Source: Roseateles_B sp041912595 (GTDB taxonomy: Bacteria; Pseudomonadota; Gammaproteobacteria; Burkholderiales; Burkholderiaceae_C). From it: a stretch of 64,000 nucleotides of DNA. A model generated the notes under the pieces. That model saw only the letters and a program-made list of their open reading frames with translations. It ran no database searches and was not told the origin of the DNA. Shown piece after piece: positions 1-7,483 of this stretch. Both the position numbers and the translations under genes were made by a program. The first letter of the stretch is position 1. Every line of letters starts with the position of its first letter. Where the stretch lies: positions 22,597 to 86,596 of the forward strand of contig JAYRMR010000021.1 of assembly GCA_041912595.1 (NCBI GenBank), in the 5' to 3' direction.

Positions 1-2
1 AC

Positions 3-986
3 ATGCTGCAGGCCGCCGCGCCCGCGGCGTCGGCCCCACCGCCGGCCGCAGCACCCGCCGGGGCCGGCGGCTACGAGGCCCTGGTGGCCCAGTTCGCCCA
101 GGACTACCTGCGCGACCGCCGCGCCGAGCGCCGCTGGCGCACCAGCTTCCGCGTGCTGTGGCTGGGTCTGGCGCTGTTCGTGGCCTGGGCGCTGTTCTAC
201 CAGCCGCATCACGTGACGGCCCCGAACACGCCGCACACCGCGCTGGTCGAGGTGCGCGGCGAGATTTCCGCGGACACCGAAGCCAGTGCCGAGCTCATGC
301 TCTCGGCCTTGCGCAGCGCCTTCGAGGACCAGGGCGCGCAGGCCGTCGTGCTGCGCATCAACTCCCCCGGCGGCAGCCCGGTGCAGGCCGGCATCGTCTA
401 TGACGAGATCCAGCGACTCAAGGCCAAGCACGGCAAGAAGGTCTACGCCGTGGTCGAGGAGATCTGCGCGAGCGGCGCCTACTACATCGCCGCCGCGGCC
501 GACGACATCTACGTGGACAAGGCCAGCATCGTCGGCTCCATCGGCGTGCTGATGGACGGCTTCGGCTTCACGGGGCTCATGGACAAGCTGGGCATCGAGC
601 GCCGCCTGCTCACGGCGGGCGAGAACAAGGGCATGCTCGACCCCTACACCAAGGAGAACCCGCGCCAGAAGGCCTTCGCGCAGGCCATGCTGGACCAGAT
701 CCATCGCCAGTTCATTGCCGTGGTGCGCGAGGGCCGGGGCGATCGGCTCAAGGAGACGCCGGAGATGTTCTCGGGTCTCTTCTGGAACGGCGAGGAGGCC
801 GTGAAGCTGGGCCTGGCCGATGGCCTGGGCAACCTCGATTTCGTCGCCCGCGAGGTGGTGAAGGCCGAGGAGGTGATCGACTACACCCCGCGGGACAACG
901 TCGCCGAACGTCTGGCCAAGCGCTTTGGCGCCGCCATGGGCGAGGGCGCCGTGAAGGCGCTGCGCCAGATGCCGGCGATCCACTGA
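3..986 (+). CDS. S49 family signal-peptide-peptidase-like serine protease (start may lie left of the window)
   Basis: A membrane-anchored Ser/Lys protease of the SppA (S49) family, which in other bacteria degrades leftover signal peptides and membrane-protein fragments on the periplasmic side. Counting from the first ATG, an Ala/Pro-rich N-terminus is followed by one membrane segment at about 50-66. The ClpP-like fold includes the motif INSPGGSP (119-126). The likely catalytic Ser is S157 in CASGAYY and the general-base Lys is K209 in GENKGML. At about 327 residues it is the half-length type, not the 600-residue E. coli form. The ATG lies two bases from the edge, so the true start could be further left. 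It is the last gene before a strong terminator. Confidence 0.88.
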   Translation: MLQAAAPAASAPPPAAAPAGAGGYEALVAQFAQDYLRDRRAERRWRTSFRVLWLGLALFVAWALFYQPHHVTAPNTPHTALVEVRGEISADTEASAELMLSALRSAFEDQGAQAVVLRINSPGGSPVQAGIVYDEIQRLKAKHGKKVYAVVEEICASGAYYIAAAADDIYVDKASIVGSIGVLMDGFGFTGLMDKLGIERRLLTAGENKGMLDPYTKENPRQKAFAQAMLDQIHRQFIAVVREGRGDRLKETPEMFSGLFWNGEEAVKLGLADGLGNLDFVAREVVKAEEVIDYTPRDNVAERLAKRFGAAMGEGAVKALRQMPAIH

Positions 987-1024
987 TCGCTCCGTGGCGC
1001 CCTCCCGAGGGAGCGCCACCATGC

Positions 1025-1058
1025 AAAAGGCCCTCCAGCGGAGGGCCTTTGCTTTTTT
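1025..1058 (+). terminator. Intrinsic terminator after the S49 peptidase gene
   Basis: An 11-bp perfect stem (1026-1036 with 1040-1050) around a 3-base loop is followed by a T-rich tract at 1053-1058. It ends plus-strand transcription from the peptidase and protects the converging minus-strand gene at 1103. Confidence 0.85.
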
Positions 1059-1102
1059 GACGCTGTCCCGGTGAACTGTGCTCCCGGTGAAGCGCGCCCG
1101 CC

Positions 1103-2161
1103 TCAGGCCTGGCGGCGGCGGCGCGAGGCCAGCCCGGCCGCCAGCAGGGCCAGGCCCGCCAGCCAGCCGATCTGCGGTTCCGGCACCTTGTGCTCGTCCC
1201 GGGGCGTCGGCGTGAAGGGCTCCCAGCCGATCTCGAAGGCCTGGGACATCGAGGCACCGATCACCGTGCCCTCGACATGGCCCTGGCCGTAGAGGTCCGC
1301 CTTGGGTGCCAGCACGCTGCCATCCACCCAGCCCAGCTTCACGCGGTTCGCGTTGGCCAGGTTGAACAGCACCTTGCCCTGGGCTTCCTGGAGGGGCTTG
1401 AAGCCGGTGAAGGCGCCGGTCAGCTGCACGTCGCCCTCGTTGAGCACGTTGATCACCACCCAGGCGTCGGCCGCGACGTTCTTGAGGTTCAGGCTCGGCA
1501 GCACCCAGCTGCTGCCCTGCTTGTTCTTGCTGCCCAGGAGGATGTCGAAGACCTCGATGGCGCCAGCCTTGCCGGTGCCCGTCAGGCTGATGTCGCTCCA
1601 GGGCTGGGCGACGGCGCCGGTGCTGGTCAGCGCCGCGAGGGCGCCGGAGAGCTCGGTGAGCTGCTTCTGGGCAGCCTTGAAGTCGACGAGGCTGCTGATC
1701 TTGGGCTCGGCGCGCAGGTCCAGGTAGCCGGACGAGCCCTTGTTGAGGCCGCCGAAGACGCCGAAGCTGTTGCCGTAGCGGGCGAGGGCCGGGTCCCAGG
1801 GCACCAGATTGCCTTCGCCGGCGCTGCTGTCCTTCACGCCGGCGGGGGCCGTCGAGTAGATGCGGCCATTGGTGAAGCGCACGTCGCCGCCCACCACGAG
1901 GGCCGGGCCGCTGCTGCCGGCCGGCGCGCGGTAGCCGACGCTCAGGCCGTTGGCCGTCAGCGAGCCACCGACGGCCAGGCGGCCCTCGACGTCGTTGGCG
2001 GCCTTCACGTCCCCGAAGATGAAGGCGCTGTACTGCGACGCCACCCCCAGATCGATCACCGGCGCCGCGTTCGCGGCCTGTGCCAGTGTGAGACCAGTCA
2101 GGCCGGCCACCCAGGCTGCATGGGCACGCAGCCCCACGGAGTTCCCTCGCTTCATTGGCAT
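1103..2161 (-). CDS. PEP-CTERM-anchored secreted protein with choice-of-anchor-A-like domain
   Basis: A 352-residue exported protein of unknown function. A signal peptide ends near AQAANAA. The body (for example VIDLGVASQYSAFIFGDV and VEGRLAVGGSLTANG) resembles the choice-of-anchor A family of surface proteins. The C-terminus is a textbook PEP-CTERM tail: VPEP at about 326-329, a hydrophobic stretch and a terminal RRRR cluster. Such tails are processed by exosortases, and an exosortase B lies at 30749-31651. The start at 2161 is preferred to an upstream ATG at 2263 because AAGGGA lies about 6 bases before it and the signal peptide then begins at once. Family assignment is from memory; the PEP-CTERM tail is seen directly. 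Confidence 0.8.
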   Translation of the reverse strand: MPMKRGNSVGLRAHAAWVAGLTGLTLAQAANAAPVIDLGVASQYSAFIFGDVKAANDVEGRLAVGGSLTANGLSVGYRAPAGSSGPALVVGGDVRFTNGRIYSTAPAGVKDSSAGEGNLVPWDPALARYGNSFGVFGGLNKGSSGYLDLRAEPKISSLVDFKAAQKQLTELSGALAALTSTGAVAQPWSDISLTGTGKAGAIEVFDILLGSKNKQGSSWVLPSLNLKNVAADAWVVINVLNEGDVQLTGAFTGFKPLQEAQGKVLFNLANANRVKLGWVDGSVLAPKADLYGQGHVEGTVIGASMSQAFEIGWEPFTPTPRDEHKVPEPQIGWLAGLALLAAGLASRRRRQA

Positions 2162-2287
2162 GATTTCCCTTCGACGCCCTTGGCCATTCGGCCTTTGTTG
2201 ATGGGGGCGGATTCTAGGAATCACGCTGTTACATACCATCCCCGCACTCAGGGTGGTCTGCAAGTGGTTCGTGTGATTTGCACGAAT

Positions 2288-3061
2288 TCAGGACGCCGGG
2301 CCTTGCGCTGGCGGAAGGTTGACCGGGGGTGACGGGCTCAGACGGTCCTGGATGAAGATCCATTCATAGCCGCCTTCGCGCAGAGGGTGCAGGCCCGGCG
2401 ACTTGCCGGCGGCGAGCGAGGCGGGCCGGATCGGGTGGGCGGCGCAGAGGCCGCCGACGCAATGCCACGAGGCCGACGCTTCACGGTTCACCATCAGCAC
2501 GTGCGCCATTGAGCGCTTCATCAGGGCACCGGCCGGCAGCAGCCCTCCACCTGCCGATGGGCTGAATCCGGGACCGGCCGCGTGAAAGTTGCCGGCTAGC
2601 GCCAGAAGAAAGTGCGATGCTGGCGCCGCATCCAGGAGCCGGGCCATACCTGCTTCGTAGTCGGCCTGTGCCGGGTAGTACGTCGTGGGCTGGAAACCGA
2701 TCAGTTCGATTCGCCCTTGCGCCTGCAACGCTTTCATTGATCGCAGCAGCGCCACCATGGCCTGCGACGCGCGGCCGTCGGTCCCCCGCCAGAAGGCGTG
2801 GGATTCGTCGAGGGCTTCGTGGGGGATCTCGAGGGCCACCGTCACGCGCCGTTGTCCAGCCAGGTCGGTGGCAAGGGTGCGCGCCAGGCAGGCGACCAGG
2901 GCCGGCACCTCGACGCTGCCATGCAACTCGCCGAGGAAGATGCCGTCGGTCTGCAGCAGCGGTGCCAGGGCGGCCGCCGTGGGGCAGTCGTCGGCGCGGG
3001 CCGGGCCGGCCGCGAGGCAGAGCAGGCCGAGGAGCAGCGATCGAGAGAATGGCAGTGTCAT
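2288..3061 (-). CDS. Putative secreted ChaN/TIKI-superfamily protein
   Basis: A 257-residue protein with a signal peptide (cleavage near PARA-DD). Three blocks suggest the ChaN / EreA / TIKI-like fold: FLGELHGSVEVPA near residue 42 (GExHG), VALEIPHEA, and LALAGNFHAA. In that fold these Glu and His residues bind metal or haem. There is no lipobox Cys, so it is probably a soluble periplasmic protein rather than a lipoprotein. It lies just upstream of the PEP-CTERM gene on the same strand, but the gap holding that gene's leader suggests separate promoters. The fold call is an inference from short motifs. Confidence 0.5.
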   Translation of the reverse strand: MTLPFSRSLLLGLLCLAAGPARADDCPTAAALAPLLQTDGIFLGELHGSVEVPALVACLARTLATDLAGQRRVTVALEIPHEALDESHAFWRGTDGRASQAMVALLRSMKALQAQGRIELIGFQPTTYYPAQADYEAGMARLLDAAPASHFLLALAGNFHAAGPGFSPSAGGGLLPAGALMKRSMAHVLMVNREASASWHCVGGLCAAHPIRPASLAAGKSPGLHPLREGGYEWIFIQDRLSPSPPVNLPPAQGPAS

Positions 3062-3126
3062 GAGGTGCGCAAGAACGTGGTTAGGGACGTAACCCTAGCA
3101 CGCGCTCGCGCACCGCACGGCCGCGT

Positions 3127-4569
3127 TCAGGGCTGCACGTAGGCCGTCTTGACGGTGGTGTAGAACTCCGCGGCGTAGCTGCCCTGCTCGCGCGGGCCCA
3201 TGCTGGAGCCCTTGCGGCCGCCGAAGGGCACGTGGTAGTCCACGCCTGCCGTGGGCAGGTTGACCATCACCATGCCGGCCTGGGCGTGGCGCTTGAAGTG
3301 GCTGGCGTACTTGAGCGAAGTCGTGCAGATGCCGGCGGAGAGGCCGAAGGGCGTGTCGTTGGCCAGCGCCAGGGCGTGCTCATAGCTGTCGGCCGGGATG
3401 ATGCTGGCCACGGGGCCGAAGATTTCCTCGCGGCAATGCTGCATGGCGTTGTCGCAGTCCGCGAAGAGGGCGGGCTGCAGGTAGAAACCGGGCTTGTCGA
3501 GCTGCAGGCGCTCGCCGCCGCACACGAGGCGCGCGCCCTCGGCCTTGGCGATGTCGATGTACTTCAGGTCCTGCGCCAGCTGGGCTTCGTCGACCACGGG
3601 GCCGATCTGCGTCTGGGGGTCGAGCGCGTCGCCCACGCGCAGCGCGCGCGTGGCCTCGCCCAGGGCCTGGACGAAGCGCGGGTAGAGGCCCTTCTGCACG
3701 ATGATCCGCGAGGACGCCGTGCAGCGCTGCCCCGTCGAGAAGAAGGCGCTCTGCAGCACCGAGTTCACCGCGACGTCGAGGTCGGCGTCGTCCAGCACCA
3801 CGCAGGGGTTCTTGCCGCCCATCTCCAGCTGGAAGCGGGCCCCGCGCGCCACGGCGGCCTGCGCCACGCGCTGGCCCGTGCCCACGGAACCCGTGAAGCT
3901 CAGGGCCGCCACGCGGCGGTCGTCCAGCAGCGTCTGGCCCACCTGCGAGCCCGGGCCCATCACCAGGTTGAAGACCCCGGCCGGCAGCCCGGCGCGGCTG
4001 ATGATCTCGGCCATCGCCCAGGCCGAGCCCGGCACGAGGTCGGCCGGCTTGAGCACGACGGTGTTGCCGAAGGCGAGGGCGGGCGCGAGCTTCCACGCCG
4101 GGATGGCGGCCGGGAAGTTCCAGGGCGTGATCAGGCCGACGACGCCCAGCGGCTCGCGGGTCACCTCCACCTCCACGCCGGGGCGCACGGAGGCGAGCTT
4201 GTCACCGCGCAGGCGCAGCGCTTCCTGGGCGAAGAACTTGAAGATGGCGCCGGCGCGGGCCACCTCGCCGATGCCCTCCGGCCGCGTCTTGCCTTCCTCG
4301 CGCGACAGCAGCGTGCCCAGCTCGTCCTTGCGGGCGAGGATCTCGCTGCCGATGCGGTCCAGCGCGTCGGCCCGGACCTGCGGGCTGCTGAGGCCCCAGG
4401 CCGGCGCGGCCTCGGCGGCGGCGGCGATGGCGCGCTCCGTCAGGGCGACGTCCGCCTGGGCGTAGCGGCCGATGACGTCCCGGGTGTCGGAGGGGTTGAG
4501 GTTGTCACGCTGGCGCGGGCCGTCCAGCCATTCGCCGCCGATGTAGAGAGGGTGCAGGGGAGCGCTCAT
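3127..4569 (-). CDS. NAD(P)+-dependent aldehyde dehydrogenase, 2-oxoglutarate-semialdehyde-type
   Basis: A cytoplasmic ALDH-superfamily enzyme of 480 residues, the normal family length. Active-site residues are N151 (TPWNFP), E249 (LEMGGKNP) and nucleophile C283 (TGQRCTASSR). The C-terminal block PFGGRKGSSMGPREQG is typical of the 2,5-dioxopentanoate (alpha-ketoglutarate semialdehyde) dehydrogenase branch, which ends oxidative pentose, sugar-acid or hydroxyproline breakdown. No pathway partner is adjacent, so the substrate is uncertain. The 100 bases upstream include an unusually AT-rich stretch (about 4607-4630) that may hold its promoter or operator. Confidence 0.87.
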   Translation of the reverse strand: MSAPLHPLYIGGEWLDGPRQRDNLNPSDTRDVIGRYAQADVALTERAIAAAAEAAPAWGLSSPQVRADALDRIGSEILARKDELGTLLSREEGKTRPEGIGEVARAGAIFKFFAQEALRLRGDKLASVRPGVEVEVTREPLGVVGLITPWNFPAAIPAWKLAPALAFGNTVVLKPADLVPGSAWAMAEIISRAGLPAGVFNLVMGPGSQVGQTLLDDRRVAALSFTGSVGTGQRVAQAAVARGARFQLEMGGKNPCVVLDDADLDVAVNSVLQSAFFSTGQRCTASSRIIVQKGLYPRFVQALGEATRALRVGDALDPQTQIGPVVDEAQLAQDLKYIDIAKAEGARLVCGGERLQLDKPGFYLQPALFADCDNAMQHCREEIFGPVASIIPADSYEHALALANDTPFGLSAGICTTSLKYASHFKRHAQAGMVMVNLPTAGVDYHVPFGGRKGSSMGPREQGSYAAEFYTTVKTAYVQP

Positions 4570-4671
4570 GGGCTTGTCTCGCAGGAGGAATGAGGGAGTC
4601 TCGATGCGAATATTGTAAATATATTTGAATCGATCGGGTGTCCCGCATGATGCCCCCGAAGCGCAGCGCTG

Positions 4672-5991
4672 TCATGGGGCGAGGTCAAGGCCCGTCGGAT
4701 TCGCGGCCGGCTGGGTGACCGGGCTCAGTGCCGCCGACGCGCCCGGCCGCGCGGGCTCGTCCGGCCCGGCCAGCTGCGTGAGGGCCCGCACCAGGCCGCT
4801 GCGGCTGGGCTGGTCCACGAAGACGCAGCGCTTGCCGTGCCGCTTGCAGTGCTCCTTCACGCGCCAGTAGGCATCGTGGCTGATGCAGCCGGTCTGGCAG
4901 ATGACGAGGTCGGCCGCCGCGAGCGTGGCGTCCAGCTGCGTCACGGCGTGCTCCTCGCCGCCATCGTGATGCAGGAAGCGGGCGCCGCGGGCCTCGACGA
5001 GGCGGCGGTAGACCGGCACCGTCGCGGCACGGCCGCCCACGCACAGCACGGCCTGGTGTTCCAGCGCCACGAGCGGGGCCGCCGGCAGCGGCGGGGCGGG
5101 GCGGTCTGCCTCCGGGAGCGCTGCCTCGGTGACGCGCGCGCCAGGGACCTGCCCCTGCTCGGCCTGGCGCAAGGCCCGGCGCAGGCGCTGCAGGTCCTGC
5201 TCGAGCTGCTGGATGCGGGCCTGGCCGTCCAGCAGCTGGCGCTCGCGCAGCAGCGCCTGGCGCAGGGCGGGCTGGGTGGCGTGCAGGGTGTCCAGCTCGC
5301 TTTGCAGCGCGGCGATGCGGCTGTCGCGCAGCACCAGCTCGGCACGGGCGCGCAACTGCTGGGCGAGCAGCTCGTCGATGCGGCGGTCCCGCTCGGCGAT
5401 CAGCTGGGTGCTGCGCTGCTGCGCGCGCCCGAGCTCGGCGCCGAGCACGCCGTTCTCGTGGGTCAGGGCCTGGATGCGCTGCAGGTCGGCGCGGTGCGAG
5501 CTGCCGACCTGGTGCTGGATCATGTGGATGTCCTGCAGCACCTCGTCCTGCAGCAGCGCGTCGCAGCGCGGGTGGCTCAGCGTGGCCCACAGCGCGCCGG
5601 CCACCTCCGCGCCGGACGCCGCCTGGCGCCACGCATCGCGCAGCTGCACCGTGGTCTTGAGACGGGCGGCCTGCCGGACGGCGATGGCGTAGCGCTGGTC
5701 CAGCTCGCGGTGCAGGAGCTCGGCGATGCGGCCACGCTGCTTGCATTCGTGGATGGCGCCGCAGTGCAGCTCGTAGTCCTGCACCAGCGCCTCCCCGCCG
5801 AGGGCCTTGCCCACGCGCTTGCGCAGGACGGCCAAGGGCAGACAGGCGCCGATCACGGGGCACAGCGCCTGCGAGGGCAACTCCCACAGGCGGCGGCGCC
5901 GGGAGCCGAGGAAATGATTGGGCAGGGCCAGCTCCGGCGGCGCCACGGGGGCGTCGGGCAGGGGGGCGGTCACCGTCTGGGGATCACACAT
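4672..5991 (-). CDS. DUF2325 domain protein with central coiled coil
   Basis: A 439-residue cytoplasmic protein of unknown function. The N-terminal third is helical. Residues about 175-290 form a long Arg/Gln/Leu-rich coiled coil. Residues about 315-395 are the DUF2325 domain, beginning VLCVGGRAATVPVYRRL and containing CQTGCISHDAYWRVKEHC, a Cys/His-rich stretch that could bind metal or act in redox. A Pro/Ala-rich tail follows. A GGAGG lies 8 bases before the ATG. It is encoded just downstream of hemP on the same strand, 187 bases away, which hints at a link with iron or haem handling but proves nothing. Confidence 0.8.
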   Translation of the reverse strand: MCDPQTVTAPLPDAPVAPPELALPNHFLGSRRRRLWELPSQALCPVIGACLPLAVLRKRVGKALGGEALVQDYELHCGAIHECKQRGRIAELLHRELDQRYAIAVRQAARLKTTVQLRDAWRQAASGAEVAGALWATLSHPRCDALLQDEVLQDIHMIQHQVGSSHRADLQRIQALTHENGVLGAELGRAQQRSTQLIAERDRRIDELLAQQLRARAELVLRDSRIAALQSELDTLHATQPALRQALLRERQLLDGQARIQQLEQDLQRLRRALRQAEQGQVPGARVTEAALPEADRPAPPLPAAPLVALEHQAVLCVGGRAATVPVYRRLVEARGARFLHHDGGEEHAVTQLDATLAAADLVICQTGCISHDAYWRVKEHCKRHGKRCVFVDQPSRSGLVRALTQLAGPDEPARPGASAALSPVTQPAANPTGLDLAP

Positions 5992-6177
5992 GACGGGGCC
6001 CTCCGAGGGTGACGGGAGTGGCGGGGCGGCGGGAAGTCGTGAGGCTCAGCATGCGCGGCTCCTGGCAGGGGCGTGGGTGCCCGCGTGGGGGAGTGGAGGC
6101 TGGCGGCGGCTGGCGAGAGAGCAAGAGGGGCGTCGGCGAGCGGTGGGCGCGACGCAGGCGCGGGGCGAGGCGCGGGG

Positions 6178-6366
6178 CTATTTGGTCAGGATCAGCTTGC
6201 CCAGCTGCGTGAGTCGCAGGCGGTAGAGCTGGCCGGCGTGCTCGATCTCGAGTTCGCGGTCCTGGCCCAGCAGCTCGCGGCTGTGCAGGCGCCGGGGCGG
6301 CGGGCTCGACAGGCGCTGCGGCGGCGCTGCCGAGGGCGTGGGGGGCATGAAAGAAGGTTTGTCCAT
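6178..6366 (-). CDS. hemP: Haemin uptake protein HemP
   Basis: A 62-residue protein whose C-terminal half carries the HemP family block: RLHSRELLGQDRELEIEHAG followed by LYRLRLTQLGKLILTK. HemP proteins are small Fur-regulated factors needed for, or activating, haem uptake in related Burkholderiales. The ATG at 6366 is chosen because the homologous region starts soon after it and because the promoter and Fur-type palindrome at 6373-6402 lie immediately upstream. Longer readings would run through that promoter. It is divergent from bfr. Confidence 0.85.
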   Translation of the reverse strand: MDKPSFMPPTPSAAPPQRLSSPPPRRLHSRELLGQDRELEIEHAGQLYRLRLTQLGKLILTK

Positions 6367-6372
6367 GCTTGA

Positions 6373-6402
6373 ATCATAAATGCGAATAATTCGCAATTGC
6401 AA
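6373..6402 (-). promoter_or_regulatory. hemP promoter with embedded Fur-type operator
   Basis: On the minus strand TTGCAA (6397-6402) and TATGAT (6373-6378) are separated by 18 bases. The spacer holds TGCGAATAATTCGCA (6381-6395), a perfect 7-1-7 palindrome resembling the Fur core TGAGAATNATTCTCA. Binding there would block hemP and could also affect divergent bfr. With this -10 the transcript would start at or within a base or two of the hemP ATG. The palindrome is certain; Fur binding is inferred from form and neighbours. Confidence 0.65.
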
Positions 6403-6526
6403 GCTGTCATTGATTGCAGGGTTGGGCCTGCGAACACCCGTCCGCGGGGCCACAATCAGCCTCCTCGGCTGCCGCCACACCGGACGCAGCCCCCGCCAGC
6501 CACAAGACACCGCACAGGAGCCCGCC

Positions 6527-7009
6527 ATGAAAGGTGATGCCAAGGTCATCGAGTACTTCAATGCCCAGCTGAAGAATGAGCTGACGGCCATCAACCAGTA
6601 CTTCCTCCATTACCGCATGCTCAAGAACTGGGGGCTGGAGCGCCTGGCCAAGCATGAGTACGAAGAGTCCATCGAGGAGATGAAGCACGCCGACAAGCTG
6701 ATGGACCGCATCCTGATGCTCGAGGGCCTGCCCAATCTGCAGGACCTCGGCAAGCTGTACATCGGCGAGAACGCCGTGGAGATCCTGCACTGCGACCTGC
6801 GCATCGAGACCGGCTCGCACCCGCTGCTCAAGGAGGCCATCGCCTACTGCGAGAGCGTGCGGGACTACGTCTCGCGCCAGGTGCTGGAGGAGATCCTCGC
6901 GGACACCGAGGAGCACATCGACCACCTCGAGACCCAGATCGAGCTGGTCAACCAGCTGGGCGAGCAGAACTGGCTGCAGTCCCAGATGGGTGCGGGCAGC
7001 GGCAGCTGA
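6527..7009 (+). CDS. bfr: Bacterioferritin
   Basis: A 160-residue haem-containing ferritin subunit; 24 copies form a shell that oxidises and stores iron. Alignment by eye with E. coli Bfr is nearly gap-free. The haem ligand M52 and ferroxidase residues E18, E51, H54, E94 and H130 are present, but position 127 (E in E. coli) is T within ADTEEHID. The start at 6527 has CAGGAG 7 bases upstream and gives the canonical MKGD N-terminus. It is divergent from hemP, and bfd follows on the same strand, fitting iron release through the ferredoxin. Confidence 0.96.
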   Translation: MKGDAKVIEYFNAQLKNELTAINQYFLHYRMLKNWGLERLAKHEYEESIEEMKHADKLMDRILMLEGLPNLQDLGKLYIGENAVEILHCDLRIETGSHPLLKEAIAYCESVRDYVSRQVLEEILADTEEHIDHLETQIELVNQLGEQNWLQSQMGAGSGS

Positions 7010-7067
7010 ACGGGCGACGCGCGGCGTGACCGGGCGGGGATGGCCCCGCGGGCGTCAGGGTTGGTAA

Positions 7068-7096
7068 TTGAGAAACGTTCGCGTTTGCGTTAGCAT
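7068..7096 (+). promoter_or_regulatory. Probable bfd promoter
   Basis: TTGAGA (7068-7073) and TAGCAT (7091-7096) are spaced by exactly 17 bases, 35 bases before the bfd ATG. The spacer holds the alternating pattern AACGTTCGCGTTTGCG, which loosely resembles a degenerate Fur-type site. Confidence 0.5.
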
Positions 7097-7130
7097 CTGC
7101 GCATCGAATCACCGACCTGAGCCCCGGACC

Positions 7131-7370
7131 ATGATCGTCTGCCTCTGCCACCGCGTGTCTGACCGCGACATTCGCCGAGCCGTCGCCGAGGGCACCTCCA
7201 ACTTCGACGTCCTGCAGGACGACACCCGCGTGGCCTCGGCCTGCGGCGCCTGCCAGGACTGCGCCCGCGAGGTCTTCGACGAGGCGCTGGCCAAGCAGGG
7301 TTCGGTGCCCGCCGTCATGGCCGCGCCGCTGGCCCAGACGCGCCGCGTGATCCGCCTCGCCACCGCCTGA
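7131..7370 (+). CDS. bfd: Bacterioferritin-associated ferredoxin
   Basis: A 79-residue [2Fe-2S] protein. MIVCLCHRVSDRDI at the N-terminus and SACGACQDC in the middle give the CxC...CxxC ligand pattern of the BFD-like Fer2 domain. It docks on bacterioferritin and reduces its core so iron can be released. The start at 7131 gives the standard MIVC beginning; a longer reading from 7068 would run through the promoter. A terminator follows at 7412. Confidence 0.93.
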   Translation: MIVCLCHRVSDRDIRRAVAEGTSNFDVLQDDTRVASACGACQDCAREVFDEALAKQGSVPAVMAAPLAQTRRVIRLATA

Positions 7371-7411
7371 GCCGGCAAATCTCCCGGGGCGCCGTTCGCG
7401 CCAGCCCATTG

Positions 7412-7437
7412 AAGACCGGACCGTTGTCCGGTCTTTT
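7412..7437 (+). terminator. Intrinsic terminator after bfd
   Basis: A 10-bp stem (AAGACCGGAC with GTCCGGTCTT) around a 3-4 base loop is followed by TTTTT. It faces the convergent outer-membrane gene ending at 7484. Confidence 0.9.
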
Positions 7438-7483
7438 TGTTGGTGGTGGGCGTCGGCGGTGAGCGTTGGCTCCGCCCGTGCCG

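Noticed and set aside
1190..2332. A plus-strand open frame across the PEP-CTERM gene
   Set aside because: It is the shadow of the minus-strand gene, which has a signal peptide, a PEP-CTERM tail and a ribosome-binding site.
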